In this document: piece after piece, positions 1-8,237 of the stretch
Position numbering within the stretch: the stretch's first letter is position 1
Layout of the letters: each line of letters starts with the position of its first letter
Source: Bacteroidales bacterium
GTDB lineage: Bacteria > Bacteroidota > Bacteroidia > Bacteroidales > UBA12170
DNA: 44,828 nt
NCBI GenBank assembly: GCA_027858955.1
Contig: JAQIBR010000106.1
Coordinates: forward strand, 1-44,828
Direction: 5' to 3'
Translations under genes and position numbers: made by a program
Notes under the pieces: generated by a model
Seen by the model: the letters and a program-made list of their open reading frames with translations, nothing else
What the model was told of the DNA's origin: nothing
Databases searched by the model: none

Positions 1-309
1 AGAATAGGTGGAGTGGCAGATCACATACATATCATTACACACATACATCCAACTGTAGCAGTAGCTAATTTAGTTAAAGATATAAAACTTGGTGCATCGA
101 GTTTTATAAAAACTGAAAACATCTATCCAAGCTTTAATGGTTGGCAAGTTGGATATGGTGCTTTTACTTATTCAATTTCCGCGAAAGATAATTTAATCGA
201 ATATGTAAAAAATCAGAAAGAGTATCATAAGAAAATGAGTTTCAGGGATGAGTATATTAAATTGTTAAAAGAGCATGGGATTAAATTTGATGAAAAATAT
301 TTATTTTGA
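1..309 (+). CDS. IS200/REP-type Y1 transposase, 3' part only
   Basis: The reading frame is open from the left edge, so the N-terminus lies outside the window; a GTG at 13 is probably internal. The visible protein carries the HUH-type metal-binding stretch DHIHIITHIHPT, then VKDIK, a WQxGYGAF block and EYVKNQKEYH, whose Tyr matches the catalytic position of single-tyrosine (Y1) transposases. The end DEKYLF is usual for REP-associated Y1 transposases in Bacteroidota. These enzymes nick and rejoin single-stranded DNA at short hairpins. The hairpin cluster that follows directly fits a transposase with its own recognition repeats. The family call is firm; whether the complete gene is intact cannot be judged. 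Confidence 0.85.
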   Translation, partial: RIGGVADHIHIITHIHPTVAVANLVKDIKLGASSFIKTENIYPSFNGWQVGYGAFTYSISAKDNLIEYVKNQKEYHKKMSFRDEYIKLLKEHGIKFDEKYLF

Positions 310-333
310 TTATATTTCACCAAGGATATTTGT

Positions 334-692
334 TAAACCACTTTGTGGTTTAGGTTCTTTGCTTATGCATTTAACCATAGGCGTCGCCTATGGCTATTCA
401 CATTTATCCACCTCCGGTGGATTGTGTAACAGTGATTTAAAAACATTATCCAACTACTGATGGATTGAATAACAACGTTTTAAAACGTAATCCGTCAGAT
501 AACGAATTGAATAACAACGTATAAAAATGATTAATCAACTGACGGATTGAAATTGAATACTTTACATCAAAATCCATCAACTGGCGGAATGAATAACATA
601 CATTCAAAATCCTGAAAGGATTTAATATTAATAGCCCTGTACGAAGTGCAAGGAAAAAAGAAGTATAGAATAACGAACTCCGCATGGAGTTC
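334..692. repeat. Cluster of REP-like short hairpins
   Basis: This gene-free stretch between the transposase and mutB is packed with small perfect inverted repeats: 334-352 (8-bp stem), 375-393 (9-bp stem, CCATAGGCG), 406-422 (7-bp stem), 475-488 (14-bp palindrome), 607-623 (6-bp stem) and 675-692 (7-bp stem). ATCCGTCAG at 490-498 pairs with CTGACGGAT at 539-547. A shared tail recurs: TTGAATAACAACG occurs at 465-477 and 507-519, with close variants after several other hairpins. This is the layout of bacterial REP/BIME arrays, and the adjacent Y1 transposase is the natural mobilising enzyme. No coding potential is evident. Confidence 0.75.
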
Positions 693-701
693 AACAAAAT
701 A

Positions 702-2843
702 TTATGCCTTCTCCTCCCCAAGCAATAGCTGGAGTAATTTTATAGCAGCATCAGAAACAACAGTTCCAGGACCAAATATTGCCGCAACACCTTCATCATA
801 AAGAAACTGATAATCCTGTGGTGGAATAACTCCGCCCACAATTACCATTATATCTTCTCTTCCCTGTTTTTTAAGTTCTTCAATTACTTTTGGAACCAAA
901 GTTTTATGTCCAGCCGCTAAACTCGAAACTCCGAGAATATGAACATCATTCTCAATTGCTTGTCGGGCAGCTTCCGCAGGAGTTTGGAAGAGTGGTCCGA
1001 TATCAACATCAAAACCAATATCGGCATATCCTGTAGCTACAACTTTTGCTCCACGATCATGACCATCTTGTCCCATTTTCGCAACCATAATACGAGGTCG
1101 GCGACCTTCTTTCTCGGCAAATTTATTAGCTAGGGCAACAGCTTCTGTAAACATCTTATCATCTTTATTTTCGTTTGAATAAACTCCTGAAATAGAGCGG
1201 ATAGTGGCGCTGTATCGACCAAATTCTTTTTCAAGCGCATAAGAAATCTCGCCCAAACTTGCTCGTTTTTTTGCAGCATCAACAGCTAATTCCAATAAAT
1301 TTCCTTTACCTGTTTTAGCAGCTTTTGTTAAGGATTTCAATGCTTTTTCAACAGCAACATTATCTCTTTCTACACGTAATTTAGCCAATCTTTTAATTTG
1401 AGAATCACGAACAGCAGTATTATCTACAACAAGAGTTTCCAGTGGTTCTTCCTTTTCGAGTCGATATTTATTCACTCCAACAATAATATCTTTATTAGAA
1501 TCTATCCTTGCTTGTTTTCGTGCTGAAGCTTCTTCAATTCTCATTTTAGGAATTCCTGTTTCAATTGCTTTGGCCATTCCTCCCAATTCTTCAACTTCTT
1601 CGATTAAAGCCCAAGCTTTTTCAGCGATTTCTTTTGTAAGAGATTCAACATAATATGAACCTGCCCAAGGATCAACAGTTTCAGTAATATGAGTTTCTTC
1701 TTGAAGATAGATTTGTGTATTTCTTGCAATTCTTGCTGAAAAGTCTGTTGGCAATGCAATGGCTTCATCTAAAGCATTTGTATGAAGAGATTGAGTATGA
1801 CCCAAGGCTGCTGCCAAAGCTTCAATTGCCGTTCGTGTAATATTATTAAACGGGTCTTGCAAAGTTAAACTCCAACCTGATGTTTGCGAATGTGTTCGTA
1901 ATGCCATTGATTTTGGGTTTTTTGGATTAAATCTTTTTACAATCTTGGCCCACAGCATACGAGCGGCACGCATTTTAGCAATTTCCATAAAATGATTCAT
2001 TCCCACGCCCCAAAAAAACGATATACGAGGAGCAAAAGTATCAATATCCATCCCAGCTGCAATTCCGGCTTTCAAATATTCCAATCCATCTGCCAAAGTA
2101 TAAGCCAATTCAATATCTGCCGTTCCTCCAGCTTCCTGTATATGATATCCTGAAATAGAGATTGAGTTGAATTTGGGCATATATTTAGATGAATACTCAA
2201 AAATATCCGCAATTATTTTCATGCTCGGCAAAGGCGGATATATATAAGTATTACGCACCATAAACTCTTTTAAAATATCGTTTTGAATGGTTCCGCTCAA
2301 ATCTTCAAGTTTCGCTCCCTGTTCTAATCCGGCAACAATATAAAATGCTAAAATGGGTAAAACAGCACCGTTCATTGTCATGGAAACAGACATTTTATCC
2401 AATGGAATTTGATCGAAAAGAATTTCCATGTCGAGTATGGAATCAACGGCAACACCGGCTTTTCCTACATCACCTTCAACTCGCTCATGATCAGAATCAT
2501 ATCCGCGATGAGTTGCTAAATCGAAAGCAATGGACAATCCTTTTTGTCCAGCTGCTAAATTCCTGCGATAAAAAGCATTGGATTCTTCAGCCGTAGAAAA
2601 TCCGGCATATTGACGAATAGTCCAAGGACGAGTAACATACATTCCCGAATATGGTCCTCGCAAAAATGGCGGAATGCCAGCGGCAAAGTCCAAATGCACA
2701 ATCTCTTTCAAATCATCGGATGTATATATCGATTTAACATCGATACCTTCAGCTGTTTTCCATACATCTGAAACTGAGTTCTTTTTAGAATTTTCAGTGA
2801 TGTAAGGTTTACCTATATCTATTTTTTTAAAATCAGGATTCAT
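702..2843 (-). CDS. mutB: Methylmalonyl-CoA mutase, large (catalytic) subunit
   Basis: It interconverts (R)-methylmalonyl-CoA and succinyl-CoA with adenosylcobalamin in the cytoplasm, as part of propionate/succinate metabolism. The 713-residue length is normal. The N-terminal TIM-barrel half contains the substrate-channel stretch [20 protein letters not shown] and the [13 protein letters not shown] block. The C-terminal B12 domain has DGHDRG with His595 as predicted cobalt ligand, then [12 protein letters not shown] and VGGVIPP, the full DxHxxG-SxL-GG set. It lies 16 bp downstream of mutA on the same strand, so the two subunits are probably co-transcribed and translated together as a heterodimer. 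The 3' end runs into the hairpin cluster and no classical terminator is seen. Confidence 0.97.
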   Translation of the reverse strand: MNPDFKKIDIGKPYITENSKKNSVSDVWKTAEGIDVKSIYTSDDLKEIVHLDFAAGIPPFLRGPYSGMYVTRPWTIRQYAGFSTAEESNAFYRRNLAAGQKGLSIAFDLATHRGYDSDHERVEGDVGKAGVAVDSILDMEILFDQIPLDKMSVSMTMNGAVLPILAFYIVAGLEQGAKLEDLSGTIQNDILKEFMVRNTYIYPPLPSMKIIADIFEYSSKYMPKFNSISISGYHIQEAGGTADIELAYTLADGLEYLKAGIAAGMDIDTFAPRISFFWGVGMNHFMEIAKMRAARMLWAKIVKRFNPKNPKSMALRTHSQTSGWSLTLQDPFNNITRTAIEALAAALGHTQSLHTNALDEAIALPTDFSARIARNTQIYLQEETHITETVDPWAGSYYVESLTKEIAEKAWALIEEVEELGGMAKAIETGIPKMRIEEASARKQARIDSNKDIIVGVNKYRLEKEEPLETLVVDNTAVRDSQIKRLAKLRVERDNVAVEKALKSLTKAAKTGKGNLLELAVDAAKKRASLGEISYALEKEFGRYSATIRSISGVYSNENKDDKMFTEAVALANKFAEKEGRRPRIMVAKMGQDGHDRGAKVVATGYADIGFDVDIGPLFQTPAEAARQAIENDVHILGVSSLAAGHKTLVPKVIEELKKQGREDIMVIVGGVIPPQDYQFLYDEGVAAIFGPGTVVSDAAIKLLQLLLGEEKA

Positions 2844-2859
2844 CTGCTTAAATTTTTAT

Positions 2860-4743
2860 TTATTCTATACCCAACTCAAATTGATACTTTCGCAAATCTT
2901 TAACAGTATTCGATTTAGCATGAATAAAATTAGTTATCCCAATCGATTCAATTTCTTCAATGGAAGCTTTAGGATAACCTGCTATGACCAAAATAGAGTG
3001 ATATTGTAATTTATCAAAAACAGCTTCGGCAAATGCCGGATATTCAGTATCGCTAGAGCAAATAACAATTATATCTGCTTTTGATTCAATTGCTGCATTT
3101 ATTCCTTCAGCTACATCTTCAAATCCAATATTATCTTCTACATCAAAACCTGCGCAGGCAAAATAATTGCAGGCAAATTGAGATCGAGCAAGACGCATAT
3201 TTTTATTGCCCAATGGAAGCATAAAAGCTTTGGGCCGTTTATTTTTTTGAGAATATTGATCAGTTTTCTGGCGAATAGATTCAATTTTTTGGCTCAACCG
3301 AGATTGCTTTAAAGTTTTAATTTCAGCATTAGGCATTCTTAAATCCAAAGTTTCAAATACATCGGGACTTAACATTTTATCAATACTTTCTGTAAAATTC
3401 GGATACTGATTGCTTCCCAAAACAATTTCTTTCCGAACAGCTAAGTCATCTCTGCTTTGTTCTGCTTCAGCTTCAATTGCTTCTTGTACAAACCCACTTT
3501 GCAAAGCTGAAATATATCCGCCTAATTTATCAATACGTAAAAATAATTTCCATGCTTCCTGTACCAACGAATTGGTTAAACTTTCGATATAATATGAGCC
3601 TCCTGCCGGATCGACAACCTTATTCAAAAAACTTTCTTCTTTAAATAATAATTGCTGATTACGCGCTATTCTTTCAGAAAAAGGTGTTGTTGTTTTATAT
3701 GGCATATCGTAAGCTGTAAGGCTTAAACTATTAGCTCCACCCAATACAGCCGACATACCTTCAGTACTTGTGCGTAATATATTCACATGTGAATCGTAAA
3801 TGCTTTTATTCCAAGATGTTGAGACAGAATGAATATGCATTTTAGCAGAATCTTTATTTTCGAGTTCAAAAGCAGATAAAGCTTTTGACCATAGATATCG
3901 AGCTGCACGAAGTTTGGCGATTTCCATAAAATAATTAGACCCAACACCAAAATTAAACTTAATCCGATTTGCAATTTTATCAACTGATAATCCTAAATCA
4001 GTTAACCTACCCATATATTCAACTCCTTGTGCAATAGAGAATGCCAATTCCTGTACAATAGTTGCTCCTGCATTACGAAGATTATGACCATGCACTCCTA
4101 AAACCCTAAAATTTGGCATCGTCTTTACTGAATGAACTAGTTGTTTAGAATGAATGAAAGCATAATCATCGATTTGACAAAGTTTGCCTCGGAATGTGTA
4201 GGCCATAAAAGGATCAAAATCAACAGATGCTTGAAGCTTTTTTGGGTCTCGTTTATATTTGACTACCAATCCCTCATATATAGCAATAATTTTATGGGAA
4301 GACATTCCACACATAAAATTCACTTCAAACTCTTCGGCATTGATATTCTCCATCAAATCCTCAATATCTTTAACCGTTGGCTGAAATTGATCGGAAAATA
4401 AAAATCCAATGGAATTAACACCTTTAGATGTCAACTCAATAGCCTTTTTATTTGCATTAGAAATGTTATCGACTATGATATCCTGACGAATGAGCCAGTT
4501 GTTGTCTGATTTGATTCCACGTAAAAAAGGAAAATTTCCGGGAGAATTATTATCAAGTTGACTTTCGTTTAAATCATCATTTCGATAAAAAGGTTTAAGT
4601 TGAAAACCTTCTCGTGTACTCTTGAACAAAGTCTTTTCGTAGTCCGCACCCTTTAAATCCTTTTTTAGCTGAGCTTCCCATTCTTTAGTTGATATTGCGG
4701 GAAATGCATCAAAAAGGCGATTTTTCTTTATGCTTTGTTTCAT
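2860..4743 (-). CDS. mutA: Methylmalonyl-CoA mutase, small (non-catalytic) subunit
   Basis: This 627-residue paralogue of MutB forms the heterodimer with it. The mutase barrel signature is present (FRVLGVHGHNLRNAGATIVQ, KLRAARYLWSKA, VDPAGGSYYIESLT). In the C-terminal domain the cobalamin motif is lost: the place of DxHxxG is taken by LGNKNMRLARSQF, with no His ligand. That loss is the known condition of the small subunit, not a sign of decay. It is the first gene of the mutA-mutB operon. The leader upstream has a candidate promoter and two hairpins. No cobalamin riboswitch features were recognised. Confidence 0.95.
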   Translation of the reverse strand: MKQSIKKNRLFDAFPAISTKEWEAQLKKDLKGADYEKTLFKSTREGFQLKPFYRNDDLNESQLDNNSPGNFPFLRGIKSDNNWLIRQDIIVDNISNANKKAIELTSKGVNSIGFLFSDQFQPTVKDIEDLMENINAEEFEVNFMCGMSSHKIIAIYEGLVVKYKRDPKKLQASVDFDPFMAYTFRGKLCQIDDYAFIHSKQLVHSVKTMPNFRVLGVHGHNLRNAGATIVQELAFSIAQGVEYMGRLTDLGLSVDKIANRIKFNFGVGSNYFMEIAKLRAARYLWSKALSAFELENKDSAKMHIHSVSTSWNKSIYDSHVNILRTSTEGMSAVLGGANSLSLTAYDMPYKTTTPFSERIARNQQLLFKEESFLNKVVDPAGGSYYIESLTNSLVQEAWKLFLRIDKLGGYISALQSGFVQEAIEAEAEQSRDDLAVRKEIVLGSNQYPNFTESIDKMLSPDVFETLDLRMPNAEIKTLKQSRLSQKIESIRQKTDQYSQKNKRPKAFMLPLGNKNMRLARSQFACNYFACAGFDVEDNIGFEDVAEGINAAIESKADIIVICSSDTEYPAFAEAVFDKLQYHSILVIAGYPKASIEEIESIGITNFIHAKSNTVKDLRKYQFELGIE

Positions 4744-4768
4744 CTGTTAATATTTTTATTTTTTGATT

Positions 4769-4833
4769 AGATGTCCCGAAGGGCTATCTTCGGCAGAACA
4801 TCTATTATAATGATTCTCCAGCTTTTCAAAGCT
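4769..4833. repeat. Two hairpins in the mutA leader
   Basis: AGATGT at 4769-4774 pairs with ACATCT at 4798-4803, and inside it CCGAAG pairs with CTTCGG, giving an interrupted stem. A second 6-bp hairpin, AGCTTT-TC-AAAGCT, lies at 4820-4833. Both fall between the candidate mutA promoter and the mutA start on the minus strand. They may be REP-like remnants or structured leader RNA; the sequence does not decide. The rest of the mutA-to-5057 gap shows only promoter-like elements. Confidence 0.5.
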
Positions 4834-4883
4834 ATTTACCAGAGATGTTTCATCTTACAATTTATTTTTATTTTTTCAATTTG

Positions 4884-4915
4884 CAAAGATACATCGAAAT
4901 TAATGCTGAGCAAAG
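4884..4915 (-). promoter_or_regulatory. Candidate Bacteroidota promoter for mutA-mutB
   Basis: Read on the minus strand, TATCTTTG (4891-4884) is an exact match to the TAnnTTTG -7 element of Bacteroidota housekeeping sigma. CTTTG (4915-4911) lies 19 nt upstream, at the expected -33 spacing. This would give a leader of roughly 130 nt containing the two hairpins. Motif match only. Confidence 0.5.
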
Positions 4916-5029
4916 TAATTTGTTATTACAATAACAATATAAAATCATTCTAAAGGAGAAGATTTTTTTAACAAATAACTATGCAATTCTACGCACTGAA
5001 AAGTGATAATTATTTTCAAAGAAAAGCAT

Positions 5030-5037
5030 TACTTTTG
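5030..5037 (+). promoter_or_regulatory. Candidate -7 element for the 5057 gene
   Basis: TACTTTTG matches TAnnTTTG and lies 19 nt before the ATG at 5057, implying a very short leader. No convincing -33 TTG is seen at the right distance, so this is tentative. Confidence 0.35.
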
Positions 5038-5056
5038 AAATGATAAAATTAACTTT

Positions 5057-5425
5057 ATGAATTTGGATGATATTCATATTTTTGGTTTGCGTTTTATGTA
5101 TCGCGAACTTACCAACAATGGCTTTGAAGTTTTGAGTGTCGAGCCTGATTTAGAAACTTATCCTCAGATTGTTGCACGTAAAAGTAATCAGCTATATTTC
5201 ATCGTAGTTCAGACTGCCGCCTATCCTGATATTGGAGATTTGCCTACTAATCATCAAATCAAATTAATCCAGGAACATGCACAAAAGCATAACGCAATTA
5301 CCAAATTTACAAGCATTGGTTTAGCAAATGCTAACGCCAAAAACGAAATGGAAAAATCGATTTTAAAAAAAGGTGATGAATTTCTTGTTAATTATAGTGG
5401 AATAAAGGAGCTAATCAGGCTTTAA
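5057..5425 (+). CDS. Small conserved protein of unknown function
   Basis: A 122-residue soluble protein with no signal peptide or membrane segment. It begins MNLDDIHIFGLRFMYRELTNN, has a central beta-rich stretch (PQIVARKSNQLYFIVVQTAAYP), then an EHAQKHNA helix and a second core (KFTSIGLANANA), and ends with DEFLVNYSGIKELIRL. The alternation of a hydrophobic ARK...YFIVVQT strand with helices recalls small restriction-endonuclease-like folds. From memory it resembles a short Bacteroidota family often mislabelled as an Na(+)-NADH-quinone reductase F-like protein, but no flavin or Fe-S motif is present here. No function is assigned. Its stop codon overlaps the left end of an inverted-repeat element. 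Confidence 0.75.
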   Translation: MNLDDIHIFGLRFMYRELTNNGFEVLSVEPDLETYPQIVARKSNQLYFIVVQTAAYPDIGDLPTNHQIKLIQEHAQKHNAITKFTSIGLANANAKNEMEKSILKKGDEFLVNYSGIKELIRL

Positions 5426-5689
5426 GGGCAAACGCATCTTAAAAATCGTTGTATTTAAATTTCATGAACCATTAAGTCAAATAAATCCCAATCAATATGT
5501 TCATCTTTTTTAGACTAAAATAAACTTAGTGCTAATTATTTTTACCGCAAAGTTCCGCAAAGAAGACACGAAGAACCGCAAAGAAGAAAATAAAAATAGA
5601 AAACGAAGACTATATAAAATTCTAAACTCTGCGACTCTCTGCGTAAATTCTCAGCGGCTCTCTGCGGTTAAATTAGATACGTATGCCCT
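5425..5689. repeat. MITE-like inverted-repeat element
   Basis: Imperfect 14-bp terminal inverted repeats (AGGGCAAACGCATC at 5425-5438 and GATACGTATGCCCT at 5676-5689; 12 of 14 positions pair) enclose a gene-free stretch. Inside, a second inverted arrangement is obvious: CCGCAAAG-type repeats on the left (about 5544-5583) are mirrored by CTCTGCG/TCTGCGG repeats on the right (about 5626-5668). This ACCGCAAAG/CTCTGCGGT pattern is a dispersed intergenic repeat known in many bacterial genomes. No transposase is encoded. The left terminal repeat includes the last base of the upstream gene's stop codon. Confidence 0.6.
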
Positions 5690-5730
5690 GATCAGACATT
5701 AATTTTCAACCATTTCCTAAGCGAATTTTG

Positions 5731-5738
5731 TATATTTG
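5731..5738 (+). promoter_or_regulatory. Candidate -7 element upstream of the GT4 gene
   Basis: TATATTTG matches TAnnTTTG exactly and lies outside the repeat element. It would give a leader of about 140 nt for the gene starting at 5885. A -33 element is not clear. The remainder of 5690-5884 is AT-rich with nothing else recognisable. Confidence 0.35.
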
Positions 5739-5884
5739 TAGGTAATGTTATAAATTGATATTCATTTATTGAAAAACTTGAGCTGATAGATTTGCTGTTT
5801 TCATATTCAAAATTTCAAATATTAAGCTAAATAGTGCCAACGAATAAAAATTTGACATTTCACTTTTGTTAATGCTCCATTAAA

Positions 5885-8110
5885 ATGAAAATTGCAGTAA
5901 TAGGAAACTACCCCCCTCGAAAATGTGGAATAGCCACATTTACGGAAAATTTTGTTGATTCCTTATTGCAAGTCAAAGATGCAAAAACATCCTTATATAA
6001 TCAGATTGATGTATTTGCAATGAACGACCAAGATGAGATGTATGAATATCCCTCTATTGTAAAACAAAGTATCCGTCAAAATAATAAAGATGATTATTAC
6101 AAAGCAGTAGATATTATTAATAATAGTAATTATGATTGTTGTTATATCCAACATGAGTTTGGAATTTACGGTGGACATAGTGGATTGTTTGTAAATATAT
6201 TCTTTACACAAATAAAAATTCCTTTATTCGTAACATTACATTCTGTGTTAAAGGTGTTGAACTTCCATCAACAAGGTATTCTGGAAAATATGATTTTATT
6301 TTCTACTCAGTTGATAGTAATGTGCAAGACAGCTTTAAATATCTTAATATCCTATCATAATATCCGCAAAGAGAAGATTTCTGTAATTCATCACGGAGCA
6401 CCTGTTTTTAAAACATTTGACAGAATTAATGCAAAAAAAGCAAAGGGTTGGTCTAATTATACTATACTGATGACCTTTGGATTGATTGGCCGATCAAAAG
6501 GGTTAGAAACTGCCATTAGATCGCTGCCGGAAGTTTGTAAAATTTATCCCAATATACGATATGTGATTCTTGGTAGAACACATCCACATATTATTAAGCA
6601 TGAAGGTGAAGATTATCGTGAATGTTTAACGCAGTTGGCTGAAGAATTAGGAGTTATCGAAAATGTTATTTTTTTGGATAAGTATGTAAATGAGCCTGAA
6701 CTTACAAGCTATTTACAAGCCTGTGATATTTATGTTACACCTTATCTAAACGAAGCTCAAATTACAAGTGGAACACTTATTTATGCAGTTTCCTCGGGAG
6801 CTGCTGTAATATCAACACCCTATTGGCATGCGGTTGAATTATTTAAAAAAGGCCGAGGCATCCTTATCGACTTTGAATCGCATAAACAACTTGAGAAAGC
6901 AATCCTTAATTTATTATCTCATCCACAACAACTGCTTTCCGTGCAGCAGGCAGCTTTTGAATACGGGAAAAATGTTTCTTGGCCAATTATAGGAAAAGAA
7001 ACACATAAACTTGTTCTAAATTCTATTTCAAAAGTCACTAAACAGAAGATAAAAACAGAAGATGTTTTTTTAAATACACAACCAGAATTTTCCTTAGATC
7101 ATTTCAATTCTATAACAGATTCAACAGGTATATTTCAACATGCAATCTACAATTTACCTGATTATAATCATGGCTATTGTACAGATGATAATGCAAGAGC
7201 ATTAATTATGGCTATAAAATTGAATAGAAATATTAAGTCAAGAGAATCAGAAAAATTAATTACTAAGTTTCTGAGTTTCTTGAATTATATGCAAGTTGAA
7301 GATGGATCATTTGTTAATATGCTTAGCTATTCCAAAAATCATCTTTTAAATAATTATTCTCAAGATTCATTTGGAAGAGCTATTTGGGCTTTAGGATACA
7401 CAATAAAATATGCGCCACTGTTAAACCAAAAAGCATTTGCCTATGAAATGTTCAGAAAAGCTGTTCACTATTTTAATAATTTAATTGATTTGAAAAGTAT
7501 TGCCAATGTAATACTTGGCATTGTATTTTATCTGAAAGAAAATCCAGATGATAAATCAGTAGAATTTCAGCTTAAAGATTTTCTGCAAAAACTTTATATC
7601 TCTTACAAAACGGTTTCTGATAAAAATTGGCGATGGTATGAAAATAAATTATCATACGACAATGCTATTTTACCTTTAGCAATGTTTTATGGAGCATCAT
7701 ATTTTAAAAAACAGGAATATTTTGATGTGGCAATGGAAAGCCTTACTTTTTTGGAAAAGGTAAGTTATAAAGATAATCATCTATCCTTAATCGGGAATGA
7801 AAAATGGCTGGAGAAAGGGCACAAAAAATCATCATTCTCTCAGCAACCCATTGATGCAATGGCTTTTGTATTGCTATATCAATGTCTTTATAAATTAACA
7901 AATGACAAAAAGTATAAGAATAAATCAAAGTCAGCCTTTTCTTGGTTCTTAGGGAATAATGATCTTGGCGCATCAATTTACGACCAACAAACAAAAGGCT
8001 GTGCCGATGGTTTGTTTGAAGACAATCTAAATTTAAACCAAGGTGGAGAAAGCTTGCTAGCGTGGTTGATTGCTCATTTAACTTTTCTATCAGTTGAAGA
8101 AAAATGCTAA
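5885..8110 (+). CDS. GT4 glycosyltransferase with C-terminal helical (alpha/alpha) domain
   Basis: A 741-residue cytoplasmic protein. Residues 1 to about 385 are a GT-B fold of family GT4: the Gly-rich start PPRKCGIATFTENF, QHEFGIYGGHSG, VTLHSV, IHHGAPV and, near residue 290, PYLNEAQITSGTLIYAVSSG followed by AVISTPYWHAVELF. The usual second Glu of EX7E is absent, as in other members of this subgroup known to me. Residues about 400-741 form a separate domain beginning LDHFNSITDSTGIFQHA and GYCTDDNARALIMA, rich in helices and resembling alpha/alpha-toroid glycosidase folds. This two-domain type often sits beside GH130 genes, as here (127 bp upstream of one), which suggests transfer or turnover of mannose-containing glycans. 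Donor and acceptor are unknown. Confidence 0.85.
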   Translation: MKIAVIGNYPPRKCGIATFTENFVDSLLQVKDAKTSLYNQIDVFAMNDQDEMYEYPSIVKQSIRQNNKDDYYKAVDIINNSNYDCCYIQHEFGIYGGHSGLFVNIFFTQIKIPLFVTLHSVLKVLNFHQQGILENMILFSTQLIVMCKTALNILISYHNIRKEKISVIHHGAPVFKTFDRINAKKAKGWSNYTILMTFGLIGRSKGLETAIRSLPEVCKIYPNIRYVILGRTHPHIIKHEGEDYRECLTQLAEELGVIENVIFLDKYVNEPELTSYLQACDIYVTPYLNEAQITSGTLIYAVSSGAAVISTPYWHAVELFKKGRGILIDFESHKQLEKAILNLLSHPQQLLSVQQAAFEYGKNVSWPIIGKETHKLVLNSISKVTKQKIKTEDVFLNTQPEFSLDHFNSITDSTGIFQHAIYNLPDYNHGYCTDDNARALIMAIKLNRNIKSRESEKLITKFLSFLNYMQVEDGSFVNMLSYSKNHLLNNYSQDSFGRAIWALGYTIKYAPLLNQKAFAYEMFRKAVHYFNNLIDLKSIANVILGIVFYLKENPDDKSVEFQLKDFLQKLYISYKTVSDKNWRWYENKLSYDNAILPLAMFYGASYFKKQEYFDVAMESLTFLEKVSYKDNHLSLIGNEKWLEKGHKKSSFSQQPIDAMAFVLLYQCLYKLTNDKKYKNKSKSAFSWFLGNNDLGASIYDQQTKGCADGLFEDNLNLNQGGESLLAWLIAHLTFLSVEEKC

Positions 8111-8237
8111 TATTAAGAGTTGGGATTCCATTAAATACTTCTTTAATTCTATTATTTTCCTTACATTCGAATCTTAATTTTTTAAAACGGTTGATTAAAA
8201 TATATCTATATAAGTGTTAATCTTTAAATGATAAAAA

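Noticed and set aside
275-721. Short open frames on both strands across the hairpin cluster
   Set aside because: They arise from repeated hairpin-tail sequence (repetitive Asn/Leu-rich translation), overlap the transposase end or mutB end, and have no family features.
2860-4743. mutA as a decaying copy because the cobalamin motif is missing
   Set aside because: Loss of the DxHxxG ligand is normal for the small subunit; the frame is full length and lies beside an intact mutB.
5541-5672. CRISPR-like array from repeated CCGCAAAG units
   Set aside because: Units are short, irregular and mirrored in inverted orientation; there are no uniform spacers and no cas genes.
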